Shown here: positions 42,774 through 52,156 of the stretch, one piece after another
Layout: each line of letters opens with the position of its first letter
Position numbering within the stretch: the first letter of the stretch is position 1
Origin: Neopusillimonas aromaticivorans
Lineage (GTDB): Bacteria; Pseudomonadota; Gammaproteobacteria; Burkholderiales; Burkholderiaceae_B
DNA: 64,000 nt
Direction of reading: 5' to 3'
NCBI RefSeq assembly: GCF_030344915.1
Contig: NZ_CP128233.1
Span: 1,054,001 to 1,118,000, forward strand
The notes under the pieces: model-generated
The model's input: the letters and a program-made list of their open reading frames with translations, nothing else
The model's database searches: none
Told to the model about the DNA's origin: nothing
Position numbers and translations under genes: made by a program

Positions 42774-42855
42774 ACAGCGTGCACCATGACGCCTGGCAAC
42801 CTGCAATGCAGCGTGTCGGGCGCCATGACCGACGCCAATACTACAGGAGACACTC

Positions 42856-43846
42856 ATGGCAAAAATCGTTCTTGGCATGGGCACATCGCACGGCCCGATG
42901 CTCTCGACCCCCGGAAGGCTGGGGCCTGCGCGTGCCGGACGACCGTCGCAACAACCACTACTACAAAGGCAAGGTCTGGACCTTCGACGAACTGGTCGAG
43001 TTACGCAAGCCCGAAAACCTTGAAGCGCAGATCACACAAGAGGTCTGGACCCGGCGTCACGCCGCTTGCCGTGCGGCCATTGCCCACATGGCCAAGGTCT
43101 TTGACGAAGTGAAACCCGACATTGCCGTGATTGTTGGCAACGACCAGATGGAAGTCTTTGGCGATGACCTGATTCCCGCATTCAGCGTGATGATGGGCGA
43201 ATCCATCATCAACAATATGTACTCTCAAGAGCGACTGAACAGCCTGCCCGAAGGCGTGGCCGTTTCGGTACCCGGCTTCATTCCGGAACAAGGCGCCACC
43301 TACAAGGGTGTGCCCGAACTGGGTCGCCACATTGTTGAGTCAATGATGACGGACAACTTCGACGTCACCGCCATCAAACGGATGTCACCGGTCGAAACGC
43401 CGCACGCCTACGGCTTTGTGTACCGTCAGATCATGAATGACCGCGTTATTCCCAGCGTGCCGGTGCTGGTCAACACCTTTTACCCCCTAACCAACCCACT
43501 ATTCGTCGCTGCCATGCCTTTGGCAAGGCCTTGCGCCATGCCATCGAGTCGTGGGACAGCGACCTGCGGGTGGCGCTGATCAGCTCGGGCGGTCTGTCGC
43601 ATTTTGTCGTTGACGAAGAACTGGACCAGATGGTGATTGATTCCATGCGCAGCCGCAGTGTGGATGCTTTGGCCGACTTGGGCGAAAGCTGGTTCCAGTG
43701 CCGGGTCATCGGAAATCAAGAACTGGGTTCCCGTGGCCAGCGCCATGGCCGATCTGCCCGTCAACATGACCCTGGTCGACTATATCCCCTGCTACCGCAG
43801 CACAGCCGGTACCGGCAACGCCATGGCATTTGTGTACTGGCGCTAA
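42856..43846 (+). CDS. class III extradiol ring-cleavage dioxygenase (LigB superfamily)
   Basis: About 330 residues after three repairs: the C-run 42908-42912, the C-run 43483-43487, and an apparent extra base near 43720. Features: LGMGTSHGPML with a metal-ligand His, a DQMEVFGDD segment, PHAYGFVYRQIM, FYPPNQPTIRRCHAFG, and SSGGLSHFV. The end SSEIKNWV, DYIPCYRSTAGTGNAMAFVYW is typical of the family. These non-haem iron enzymes open catechol rings; LigB-type members act on protocatechuate, gallate and related diols. No separate small LigA subunit gene is seen nearby. The ATG follows AGGAGACA. Confidence 0.83.
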
Positions 43847-43873
43847 GCCTTAAAAAACACTATGGAGCAAAAA

Positions 43874-44558
43874 ATGACTAACGAAAACGTCGCCAGCGCA
43901 TCAGCCGCCAGCAACGTCAAGCGACTGCGCCGGCTGGACGGCTGTGCGGTTTCTGATGCCCTGGATCGCCTGGGCCTGCCCGGTGTGGTCACCGGCATCC
44001 CGCAGCGCGCCGGACAGGGCCGCATCGCAGGCCAGATCATTACGGTAAAACTGGGTACCGGCGAACCACCCCTGGCCCGGTAAAACACCTGGGCACCACA
44101 GCCATCGCCGCTGGCGGTGCCGACAACGTCATCGTCGTCGAGCAGACCACCGGCATCGAGGCTGGCAGCTGGGGTGGCCTGCTGACCCTGGGGGCAAAAA
44201 TGCGCGGCATTGCCGGCGTTGTCGCCGATGGCCCGGTGCGCGACATTGACGAGGCCATGACCTACAACTTTCCGGTGTTCAGCACAGGCCTGACGGCACG
44301 TACGGCACGCGGCCGTATCGTTGAAAAGGGCACCAACGTCCCGATCACCGTCTGGGGGTAGATGTCTTGCCTGGCGATTATGTGCTGGCTGACCGCAGTG
44401 CCATCATTTTCATCGCCGCCACCAACATCGACAAGGTGCTGGAAACTGCAGAAATGATTGTCGGACGCGAAGCGGCCATGGCCAAGGCCATTCTGGCCGG
44501 CGTGCCTGTCAGTGAAGTCATGGGCGGCAACTACGAACACATGCTGACCGAACAATAA
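43874..44558 (+). CDS. RraA / HMG-CHA aldolase-fold protein, copy 1
   Basis: About 228 residues after two repairs (C-run 44069-44072, G-run 44354-44358). It shows SDALDRLGL, AGGADNVIVVEQ, the catalytic-loop GPVRD with the Arg-Asp pair used by this fold, and LPGDYVLADRSAIIFI. The family includes 4-carboxy-4-hydroxy-2-oxoadipate aldolase and decarboxylases, and also the non-enzymatic RNase E inhibitor RraA. The ATG at 43874 is chosen because GGAG sits 6 nt upstream. It is the first of three tandem members. Confidence 0.78.
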
Positions 44559-44581
44559 CGAACCACACGCGAAGAGACACT

Positions 44582-45252
44582 ATGACGACCGAAGCAACAA
44601 CTGATGCAAACGTGGCACGCGCTGCCAAACTGGATACCGCCACCCTGAGCGATGCACTGGATCGACTGGGTATCGCAGGACAATGCTACCGTATCAAACC
44701 CCGTGATGGCGACTTTCGCATGGCCGGCCGTGCCTACACCATTTTGTATGGTCCAGCCGCATCGCCCCCGGGACCGTGGGCGACTATATTGACGATGTTC
44801 CGCCCGGCAGTGTCGTCGTGCTGGACAATGGCGGGCGCGAAGACACCACGGTCTGGGGTGACATCCTGACCGAAATTGCCCATGTCAAAGGGGTGGCGGG
44901 TACAGTCATCGACGGCGTCTGCCGCGATGTCGCCCTGTGCCGCAAGCTGGGCTATCCGGTGTTTGCCAAAGACCACTGGATGCGTACCGGCAAAGACCGG
45001 GTTCAGGTTGAGGCCACCAATGTCCCGGTCAACATCGGCAACGCACGCGTGCAACCGGGCGATATCCTGCGCGGTGACGCTGACGGCGTCATCGTCATTC
45101 CCAAAGAGCACGAAGAAAAGATTCTGGACATCGCCGAAGAGATCGAGCACGCCGAGAACAGCATCCGCGAATCCATTCGTTCCGGGATGCGCCTTGACGA
45201 TGCCCGCAAGAAATTCCGCTACCATCAACTGCAAACCCGGGAGAAAGCATGA
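44582..45252 (+). CDS. RraA / HMG-CHA aldolase-fold protein, copy 2
   Basis: About 223 residues after one C is added to the run 44765-44769. It has SDALDRLGIAG, GSVVVLDNGG, the loop DGVCRD with Arg-Asp retained, GYPVFAK and QPGDILRGDADGVIVIP. It is more similar to copy 1 than to copy 3 in the N-terminal ATLSDALDRLGI segment. The C-terminal helix is charged and long (KEHEEKILDIAEEIEHAENSI), which may support multimer formation. The stop overlaps the next start as GCATGA. Confidence 0.78.
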
Positions 45253-45917
45253 GCCAGCCTCGACTTAACCCAGCGCTGACCACACGCACCGATATCGAAC
45301 GGCCTGCCCTTGAGCTGATCCATGCGGCACGTTCGCTGCCTGTGGCCACACTGCACGAAGCCGCCGGCAAGATCGGTGTGATGCCTCCGGCCATCAAGCC
45401 GGTTCATCCGCAGTTTCATGTCTGTGGCCCTGCCGTCACGGTAGATGCCCCCGGCGGTGACAACCTCTGGATCCACCGCGCCATCTACGCGGCGCAACCC
45501 GGCGATATTCTGGTGGTCAGTGTCAATGGGCAATACGAGCACGGTTACTGGGGCGAAATCATGTCAACGGCTTGCCAGGCCCGTAAACTGGGTGGCCTGG
45601 TCATCAACGGCTGCGTTCGTGACTACACCCTGCTGGGTGAAATCGGATTCCCGATTTTTGCGCGCGGCTTGTGCATTCGCGGCACCGGCAAAGACTTTCA
45701 GGCTCGTGGCTGGGTCAACCACCCCACCTTGTTCGACGATGTCGTCGTCAATCCCGGCGACCTGATTGTGGGCGACAGTGACGGTGTTGTCAGCATCCCG
45801 CGCGAACGGGTTGCCGAAGTGGTCGATGCCGCATCAAAACGTGAAGCCCAGGAAGCTGAAATCCTGAAGCGACTAAAAAATGGCGAAACCAGTCTGGCCA
45901 TTTACGGCTGGGATTGA
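45249..45917 (+). CDS. 4-carboxy-4-hydroxy-2-oxoadipate (CHA) aldolase-like protein, LigK type
   Basis: An intact 222-residue member of the same fold. It is the copy closest to true CHA/HMG aldolases, judged from HEAAGKIGVMPPAIKPV, VDAPGGDNLWIHRAI, AQPGDILVV and INGCVRD followed by DGVVSIP. CHA aldolase splits its substrate to pyruvate and oxaloacetate at the end of 4,5-cleavage pathways. It overlaps copy 2 by 4 bp, so the two are translationally coupled. Confidence 0.8.
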   Translation: MSQPRLNPALTTRTDIERPALELIHAARSLPVATLHEAAGKIGVMPPAIKPVHPQFHVCGPAVTVDAPGGDNLWIHRAIYAAQPGDILVVSVNGQYEHGYWGEIMSTACQARKLGGLVINGCVRDYTLLGEIGFPIFARGLCIRGTGKDFQARGWVNHPTLFDDVVVNPGDLIVGDSDGVVSIPRERVAEVVDAASKREAQEAEILKRLKNGETSLAIYGWD

Positions 45918-45919
45918 TC

Positions 45920-46498
45920 ATGTCAAACGCCGACAGCACTCCTTCCGCCAATGCCACCTGTTGCGATCCTGCAGAATTCCGGCAGGGGATGCGGCGTCTG
46001 GCGGCAGCCGTCTGCGTCATTGCCACAGAAAATGATGCAGGCCATCGCGCCGGGCTGACGGCTACCGCCGTCTGCTCGGTATCTGCCACACCCCCAACGC
46101 TTTTAGTGTGCGTGAACCGCCAGAACAGTTCGTGCGAGGCCATTCGTGATGCCGGTCGGTTTTCTGTCAATGCCCTTGAGCAGAACGACCGTGTCATCGC
46201 CGAGCAGTTTGCCATGCCGGTCAGCGCAGAGCAGAAGTTTTCACAAGGCACATGGGCAACACTGCAAACCGGTGCCCCGGTGTTGCAATCGGCCATCGTG
46301 GCTTTTGACTGTATTGTTGCAAATACCGTCGATGTGGGTACGCACACCATTTTCTTCGGCCAGATTGCCGGGCTACGCTACGCAGAGCACCCTGGCACAC
46401 CCCTGATGTATGCCTATGGCGAATACGGCAGCTTTCAGACACTGACCACGGCATTGCAACTGAACCACTTCATGACGCCGAACTGGGAATACAGTTGA
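45920..46498 (+). CDS. flavin reductase (HpaC/HsaB-like)
   Basis: An intact 192-residue protein. It matches the short-chain flavin reductase family: FRQGMRRLAAAVCVIAT, HRAGLTATAVCSVSATPPTLLVCVN, RFSVNAL, QTGAPVL and a late GTPLMYAYGEYG. It would supply reduced FMN/FAD to a two-component monooxygenase; the acyl-CoA-dehydrogenase-fold enzyme encoded at 54677 is the obvious partner. It is the last gene of the + strand operon from 40688, starting 2 bp after the aldolase stop. Confidence 0.85.
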   Translation: MSNADSTPSANATCCDPAEFRQGMRRLAAAVCVIATENDAGHRAGLTATAVCSVSATPPTLLVCVNRQNSSCEAIRDAGRFSVNALEQNDRVIAEQFAMPVSAEQKFSQGTWATLQTGAPVLQSAIVAFDCIVANTVDVGTHTIFFGQIAGLRYAEHPGTPLMYAYGEYGSFQTLTTALQLNHFMTPNWEYS

Positions 46499-46542
46499 TA
46501 CCCCCGGTTTTCAACAGTGTTTGTGAATGCCTTACGCAAAGC

Positions 46543-46576
46543 AAAACCCCTGAATATATAAACATTCAGGGGTTTT
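46543..46576. terminator. bidirectional terminator
   Basis: AAAACCCCTGAAT (46543-46555) pairs perfectly with ATTCAGGGGTTTT (46564-46576), a 13-bp stem with an 8-nt loop. A-tract on one side and T-tract on the other serve both the flavin reductase operon and the convergent GntR gene. Confidence 0.85.
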
Positions 46577-46578
46577 AC

Positions 46579-47337
46579 TTATTCGGACACTGCACACAAA
46601 ACCTGACTGCCAATACTTGCCACCCGACACAAAGAACAACCGGCCTTGGCCGATGCCATCAGTGAGTTACAGCCCCTGGCCTCGAGTGCAGCAAGCATGC
46701 CTTTTTCAATGTCAGCCCTTGCCCGTTCAAAGACGCTGAGCAAACGCTCACGGTCGCGGGCCGCCAGGGCCTCGACCAGATGGCGCTCTTGTGTTGCCCG
46801 CGGTTCACTGGAAAAACCATTGAAGCCCGGACTGACCAGCAGTGACCGGTAACGATCCGTCAGCGTCAACAGACGCAGTACTTCGTTGACCAGTACCTTG
46901 TTCGGTGACAAATCAAAGATGTAACGGTGAAACTGCCGGTGCCGCGTCACCCAGGCGGAGCGGTCACCTTCTTTAAGGGCGTCATCAAGGCTTTCAACCA
47001 TATGATCAAGATGCGCCAGCTGCTGCTCGTTAGGCCACTGTACGGTTGACAGCAGCTCGGACTCGAGCAAGTACCGGATGCGGTACAACTGGCGCGCTTC
47101 GTCGCTGGAGAGATAGGCGACATGGAACCCCTTGTTGGGGTCATGACCGATAAGACCTTCTGCGGCCAGCAGCTTCAAGGCCTCGCGTACTGGTACCCGG
47201 CTGACCGAAAACTGGTTGGCCAGATCCATTTGACGCAACTGCAAACCGGGCGACAGTACGCCCCGGTTGATTTGTTCCCGGATTTCACCAGCAATACGGG
47301 AGGGAATATCAGTGGCGCGGGTCGTTTCAATCGACAC
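46579..47337 (-). CDS. GntR-family regulator (FadR/FCD subfamily), copy 1
   Basis: An intact 252-residue regulator with a GTG start preceded by AGGA. The winged HTH reads FSVSRVPVREALKLLAAEGL. The C-terminal helical FCD domain contains the LYRIRYLLESELL segment and His residues expected for metal-assisted ligand binding (HRQFHRYIFDL). It is highly similar to the second GntR gene at 57402, indicating paralogy. The last ~20 residues (AGCSLCRVASIGSQVLC) look unlike the family and may be out of frame. It is divergent from nothing and sits between two operons that carry the same direct-repeat element upstream. Confidence 0.85.
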   Translation of the reverse strand: MSIETTRATDIPSRIAGEIREQINRGVLSPGLQLRQMDLANQFSVSRVPVREALKLLAAEGLIGHDPNKGFHVAYLSSDEARQLYRIRYLLESELLSTVQWPNEQQLAHLDHMVESLDDALKEGDRSAWVTRHRQFHRYIFDLSPNKVLVNEVLRLLTLTDRYRSLLVSPGFNGFSSEPRATQERHLVEALAARDRERLLSVFERARADIEKGMLAALEARGCNSLMASAKAGCSLCRVASIGSQVLCAVSE

Positions 47338-47385
47338 GATTGGGTCCTGGAAAATAGATGTTGTTATTATTACATTCTGGCTATT

Positions 47386-48486
47386 TTATCGCCACGGATT
47401 AACCGTGACATGAATAGCCCCGCTGACGCCACGACCGGCTGTTGCCAGAATGGCGTCATGAACCTGGTCAAGGCCATAGTCATGGGAACACACCTCGTTG
47501 ATGGGGTACTTTCCTGACCCGATATAGCGCAAGGCCAACTCTACGGCACCATAACTGCGGCCGCGTGGCGCGCGTACTGTCAGGTAACGTTTCTTGATTT
47601 CCTTGATGGGCACATGCTGCTCAAGGCCGTTCAGGCTAAGGTAGGCCCCTTTGGCAGCCAATGCAACGGCATCGTTCACCACCTGCCCGGTCGGGTCGCC
47701 TGTCGTATCGACCACCACATCAACACCGCGACCGCCAGTCAGAGCCATGACGCGCTGATGCAAGTCTTCTTCCTGCGCATCAATGACATGGTCAGCACCC
47801 ATACGCAAAGCCAGATCAAGACGCGCGCGATCGCGCGTCATGCCGACCAGAATGACGCAGATGGAACCGGCTGCCTTTGCAGCCAGGGTGCAACCCAGGC
47901 CTTGCTGGCCCGGGCCAAAAATCAATACTGTCTTGCACTGGACCCGCACCACCATCAAGGCAGGCCCACTGCACACCATTGCCGAAAGGCACGGCCAGGG
48001 TCGCCCACTCGGCCGGCATATCTTGCGGAATCTTGTGCATGACCGTGTTCGCCGGCATGTACATGTACTGGGCATAGCCCCCCAGAGGTGCGGTTCGATG
48101 TTACATGATGACATCCCGAAACGCAGCGTGTTCAGGCGGTCTTTAACGTTGAAGAAGTCAACCTCCATGCACAGGCGAAAGTCGCCTTTCATGCACCACT
48201 CGCAGTGCCAGCAGGGCAAATATTCGTGCAGAGCCACACGGTCGCCCTGGCGAACACCCCAACGAGCGGCAGCCACCGGACCGAGCTCCTCGATGGTACC
48301 CACGTTTTCATGCCCCATGATAATGGGTGCGTGATCGGGCTTGCGATACAGTTCAGGGTCACTGCCACCAACACCCGAAGACTCAACGCGCAGCAAGCCC
48401 GCCTCGGGAGGAATGACCGGCCGGTCAAATTCCTGAATTTCAGTTTGTTCAACACCAACTTTAACGGCGGCACGTACTTTCAGCAT
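47386..48486 (-). CDS. zinc-dependent alcohol dehydrogenase (threonine-dehydrogenase-like)
   Basis: A medium-chain dehydrogenase of about 366 residues. Zinc ligands are in GHENVG and in the structural-zinc loop CWHCEWCMKGDFRLC. The cofactor loop is GPGQQGLGCTLAAKAAG. The written frame is continuous, but about 48 residues between 47945 and 48083 read as Cys/Arg-rich nonsense; another frame gives LWGGYAQYMYMPANTVMHKIPQ and FGNGVQWA, as expected. There are thus two compensating indels (C-run 48078-48083 and a site near 47945). The ATG at 48486 follows AAGGAG. It could oxidise a diol or hydroxy intermediate of the pathway. Confidence 0.82.
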   Translation of the reverse strand: MLKVRAAVKVGVEQTEIQEFDRPVIPPEAGLLRVESSGVGGSDPELYRKPDHAPIIMGHENVGTIEELGPVAAARWGVRQGDRVALHEYLPCWHCEWCMKGDFRLCMEVDFFNVKDRLNTLRFGMSSCNIEPHLWGAMPSTCTCRRTRSCTRFRKICRPSGRPWPCLSAMVCSGPALMVVRVQCKTVLIFGPGQQGLGCTLAAKAAGSICVILVGMTRDRARLDLALRMGADHVIDAQEEDLHQRVMALTGGRGVDVVVDTTGDPTGQVVNDAVALAAKGAYLSLNGLEQHVPIKEIKKRYLTVRAPRGRSYGAVELALRYIGSGKYPINEVCSHDYGLDQVHDAILATAGRGVSGAIHVTVNPWR

Positions 48487-48537
48487 GTGAGCTCCTTCAG
48501 TGATTTTCAGGCAATCATCACTCAATAGATGATTATC

Positions 48538-48558
48538 TTATTTTGTTAGCTTATTTTG
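48538..48558 (-). promoter_or_regulatory. direct-repeat operator candidate (copy 2)
   Basis: Read on the minus strand, CAAAATAA (48558-48551), five bases, then CAAAATAA (48545-48538): the same 13-bp-period direct repeat as at 40597-40617, in the same orientation relative to the downstream gene, about 52 bp before the alcohol dehydrogenase start. Confidence 0.5.
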
Positions 48559-48621
48559 AATAATTTTAACGTCAAAGACAAAAAAATGCGCCGCGAACGG
48601 CGCACTTTCGCCGGAAGCCGA

Positions 48622-48801
48622 CTACTTCCGATGGTCTTTGACCAGTGCAAAAATCACACCGATCCAGGCAATGGCCAAACTGAACAGGTCATAGTTACGA
48701 ATCGGGCGGTAAACGGCATAACCCCAACCGGTAGACCCGATCCAGACCGCCGCTGACAGCACCACACAAATAACCAAAGCAACAACAATATTCTTGTTCA
48801 T
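48622..48801 (-). CDS. 59-residue small membrane protein
   Basis: A short open frame with a strong AGGAGA ribosome site 6-8 nt before its ATG, lying 15 bp after the DoxX-like gene. It encodes a hydrophobic N-terminal helix (IVVALVICVVLSAAVWI) and a second hydrophobic helix (LFSLAIAWIGVIFALV) ending with a charged KDHRK tail, consistent with a two-pass inner-membrane peptide. I recognise no family. Position and ribosome site suggest it is a genuine member of the minus-strand catabolic operon. Confidence 0.65.
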   Translation of the reverse strand: MNKNIVVALVICVVLSAAVWIGSTGWGYAVYRPIRNYDLFSLAIAWIGVIFALVKDHRK

Positions 48802-48816
48802 GTGAATGTCTCCTGA

Positions 48817-49350
48817 TCAGGCAGTTTTCATGGTTGCCCCGACACCAGAGGCAGGTTGGTACGGTGAACCGGCACCCGACGCCCCGCGCTGGGCCGGGTC
48901 AAGCGCGTTAAGGTCTTTTTCGGGTATCCAATGGGTACTCGGGCTTGCTTTCTGAACCAGCAGGGCCCTGAAGTAAAAGCCGTAAGCCAGCAACAGGATG
49001 CCGTTCAGGAACAGCTCTTGCGGGCCAGTGAACAATTGACGCGGCGTGCCAACGATGAAGGTATTGAGCCAGAAAATATTGATTGTGGCCGGCATTTCAA
49101 GCACAAGTGCCAATGGAACAAAGCGGTTGGTCAGCAGCATCAGGCCAAAGATAGCCTCGCCATATTTGACCGCCTGATACAGGTAAATATCAGCCGCTGC
49201 CGCCACGTAGGCCCCGCCAATACCCGGTATTTCAGGAACATACCCGGTAAATATATAGCGCCAGCCTGAATAGGCCAAGTGAGCACCAAAAAACAGCCGT
49301 ATCCATAGCACGACGTATTTACCCGGACTCTCGGTAACGAAATTGCCCAT
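48817..49350 (-). CDS. DoxX-like membrane protein, copy 1
   Basis: An intact 177-residue protein with about four membrane helices (LWIRLFFGAHLAYSGWRYIF; GEAIFGLMLLTNRFVPLALVL; ATINIFWLNTFIV; FLNGILLLAYGFYFRALLV). The layout is that of the DoxX/DoxD-like family, often linked to respiratory or redox reactions. The ribosome site is AAGGAGACA. The related gene at 62574 shares the layout but little sequence. Its function in the pathway is unknown. Confidence 0.65.
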   Translation of the reverse strand: MGNFVTESPGKYVVLWIRLFFGAHLAYSGWRYIFTGYVPEIPGIGGAYVAAAADIYLYQAVKYGEAIFGLMLLTNRFVPLALVLEMPATINIFWLNTFIVGTPRQLFTGPQELFLNGILLLAYGFYFRALLVQKASPSTHWIPEKDLNALDPAQRGASGAGSPYQPASGVGATMKTA

Positions 49351-49424
49351 AAATGTCTCCTTTAGGTTAATTGGTTATGGACGGTGGAACTGCAAGAACG
49401 AGCTGACGCTCGCGACGGAAAAAC

Positions 49425-50598
49425 CTACACAGGCAAGCGGGCAACCCTGGCGGGCTCTGAGCCGCGACAGCGTTCGAAGACGGCCTCGTTAAGCTCAAGA
49501 CCAAACCCCGGTTTATCCAGCGGTGCCGTAACACCGCTTTCAAACAACGGAATTTCAGTAGACAGGTCTGTGTCGCGAGCAATTTCCGAGGTATTCATGG
49601 TGCCGTGCACCACCAGCGGGCCGGTGCTTTCGGTGATGAAATTGCTGGCCCAGCGGTTGGACACCATCAAGTGGGCAGACGGCGCCGACTCAAAGGTGGA
49701 GCCCACCAGGCTGCTGCTTAAAATCGGGATATCCAGCATCTCGGCAACTGCCAGGAACTTGCGTGCCTTGGTCAACCCGCCCATTTTCTGCAACTTCAGG
49801 ATGACGCCATCGGCCGCACCGGCCTTCACCACACGCAACAAATCCTGAGGCTCTTGCACGGCCTCGTCGGCATAAATGGGCGTACCCACCTTATTGCGCA
49901 AACGTGCCATGCCTTCAAGATCGTTATGCGGTACCGGTTGCTCGACAAAATCAAGGCCGTAAGGGTCAAGCCGACGCAGCATTTTCAGGGCCGTTTCGTA
50001 ATGCCATGAGCCATTGGCGTCCAGCACGACCCTCACGTCATCACCCACTTCGGCACGAACCGCTGCCACCGAAGCCACGTCACGATCATAGGTATGACGC
50101 CCCACCTTGACCTTTAACTGTACGAACCCGTTATCAACGGCCCGGCGTGCGCGTTGTGCGACGTCATCGGGCTCGCCGGCAGACAAAACCCAGCCCAAAG
50201 GAACAGACTCGCGGGTACGCCCCCAGCAACTGATAGACCGGCACGCCCTGTGCCTTGCCCAGCAAGTCGTGCAAGGCACAATCAACCAGCGCTTTGGCCT
50301 GGAAATTTTCCCGGGAAATGACATCCATGGCGCCAACAATCTTTTCGAGGTTGCGCGGGTCTTCACCCAGCAAGATCTGGGGCGCAAATACGTCGCAGAT
50401 CATGGCGCAGATCGAGGCTTGTGACTCACCCCTGTACCACGACGAGGTGTCACCCGACTCGGCAATACCCACGGTTCCGCAATCAGCGTGAATCTTGACA
50501 AGCACGGTGTTCAGCTGCGTGATATTGACATTGGGCAAGCGAATGGGAAACCGCAAGGGAACACCGATCGGAAAACATTCGATTCGTACAATTTTCAT
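49425..50598 (-). CDS. enolase-superfamily enzyme (muconate cycloisomerase/mandelate racemase type)
   Basis: About 390 residues after a repair at the C-run 50220-50224 (two bases short or one too many). The barrel domain has the KxK general base in LKVKVG, metal ligands in LDANGSW, FVEQP and YADEAVQ, and the opposite Lys in GVILKLQKMGG. The N-terminal capping domain runs to about residue 130. The family covers muconate cycloisomerase, mandelate racemase and N-acylamino acid racemase; in this context a cycloisomerase or dehydratase on a ring-opened acid is plausible. The ATG at 50598 follows GGAGG. Confidence 0.8.
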
Positions 50599-50612
50599 AA
50601 AAACCTCCGGCG

Positions 50613-52021
50613 CTATGCCGTCTCTCCCATTCTGTTTCGTTCGATCACACGGGACGCAAAACCCAGCAACACAATGGCCATGACAAAGCAAACGACGTAG
50701 CACACTACGTACGACGTACCGATTGCCCGTGGGCCTTCAAAGGCACCGGCCACCAATGCAATAACCGATGGCCCCAGCGCCAGGCCGAACAGATTGGTCA
50801 ACAGGTAATACAAGGCGGTCAGCTTGCCCATCATGTTGCTGGGCGTAATGTTGGCCATGGTGGCCCCACCGGCAACCGCAAAAATGGCGTAGAAGAACAT
50901 CTGCGCGCCAAAGGCAACCGCACCAATGGTCAGATCATCAATAAACAGGAATGAGGCGGTTGCCAGAGCGGCCAGACCAGTACCGATTTGGCCGACTTTC
51001 AACGGCGCATTTTTCATGCCACGGCCTGAGCAGTAATCAACCACAGACCCCCAGAACAGCAAGCCAAGCGGTGTGGCCACGATACTGATCATGCCCAAAG
51101 TCTTGCCGATGAACGACAAAGGCAGATCGGTAGCGCGTGTGATGGCCTCGGGCAGCCAGGCGAACTGCCCACCGATACCAATGCCGTACAGCGCAATCGC
51201 CACCCAAAGGGTCAGGTACGCCCCCGATTCTTCCAGGCGTAGCGGATCGCGTCACCATAAGACACGGCGTCTTGCATCGTTGGCGTGACACGGCGCTTGG
51301 GCTCTCGCATGCAAAAAACAAGGATCGCCAGTACAAAGCCCATCAAACCGGGGACAATCAGGACAAACTGCCAAGGCTTCAGCGTACTGAAGAACGGCAG
51401 CCCTTCAAGGCCACCGCCCGCTGCATAGGCCAGCAGGGCACCACCCAGCGCAAGTGCCAGACCACTGCCCAGATTGGGGCCCATGTTGTAGATGCTGAAC
51501 GCGATGCCACGACGCTCGAGCGGGAAGGCATCACGAATCATGGACGAGGCGGCCGGAGGCAGTACCGCCTCACCAATTCCCAGGCCGGTACGGGCAAGAA
51601 ACATTTGGATGTAGCTGCTGCTCAGGCCACAGGCAACCTGCATCCCGGACCAGAATACGATGGCCCCTCCCAGCAAGGTCTTGCGCCGAAACTTGTCGAC
51701 CAGATATCCGGCCGGGATACCCAGGACGGTGTACAGCAGCATGAAAGAAAGGCCCACAAGCAAACTGACCTCGAAATCCGAGGCATTCAGGTCCTCCTTC
51801 ATGGGGCCGATAATAAGGGAAATGGCGCCACGATCCAGGAATGACACGATGTAGACAACGGTCAGGATAATGATCATGGACCACCCACCCTTTTCGACCT
51901 TGCCAGGCGACGATAGAACAGCCGCCGAAGACGTGGATGCTGGCTTGGTAACAGGGGGCTGAAGCGCAGATGCGGCGCCGTCAGCCCCGATCACCGGGGC
52001 TGAAAAACTTGTGTTGGACAT
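50613..52021 (-). CDS. MFS transporter (aromatic acid/H+ symporter-like, 12 TM)
   Basis: About 469 residues after one base is added at 51221-51225. A long hydrophilic N-terminus (about 45 residues) precedes TM1. The conserved loop GYLVDKFRRKTLLGG between TM2 and TM3 marks the MFS fold, and EPKRR precedes the central loop. Its clear hydrophobic helices number about twelve. It follows no transport-specific motif I can name; by context it may import the aromatic substrate. It is followed at 15 bp by the enolase-family gene. Confidence 0.82.
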
Positions 52022-52156
52022 GCGTACTCCCGGGTATTACACGGTGGATGCCAGTGCGGGCCCGGTACTACGGTATGTGTTTTGATAACGTGTCTTCATA
52101 ATGTCTTCTCCAGTGATTTTTTATAGGTTTAGTCATAAAGCACGGTTGCCATAAAC

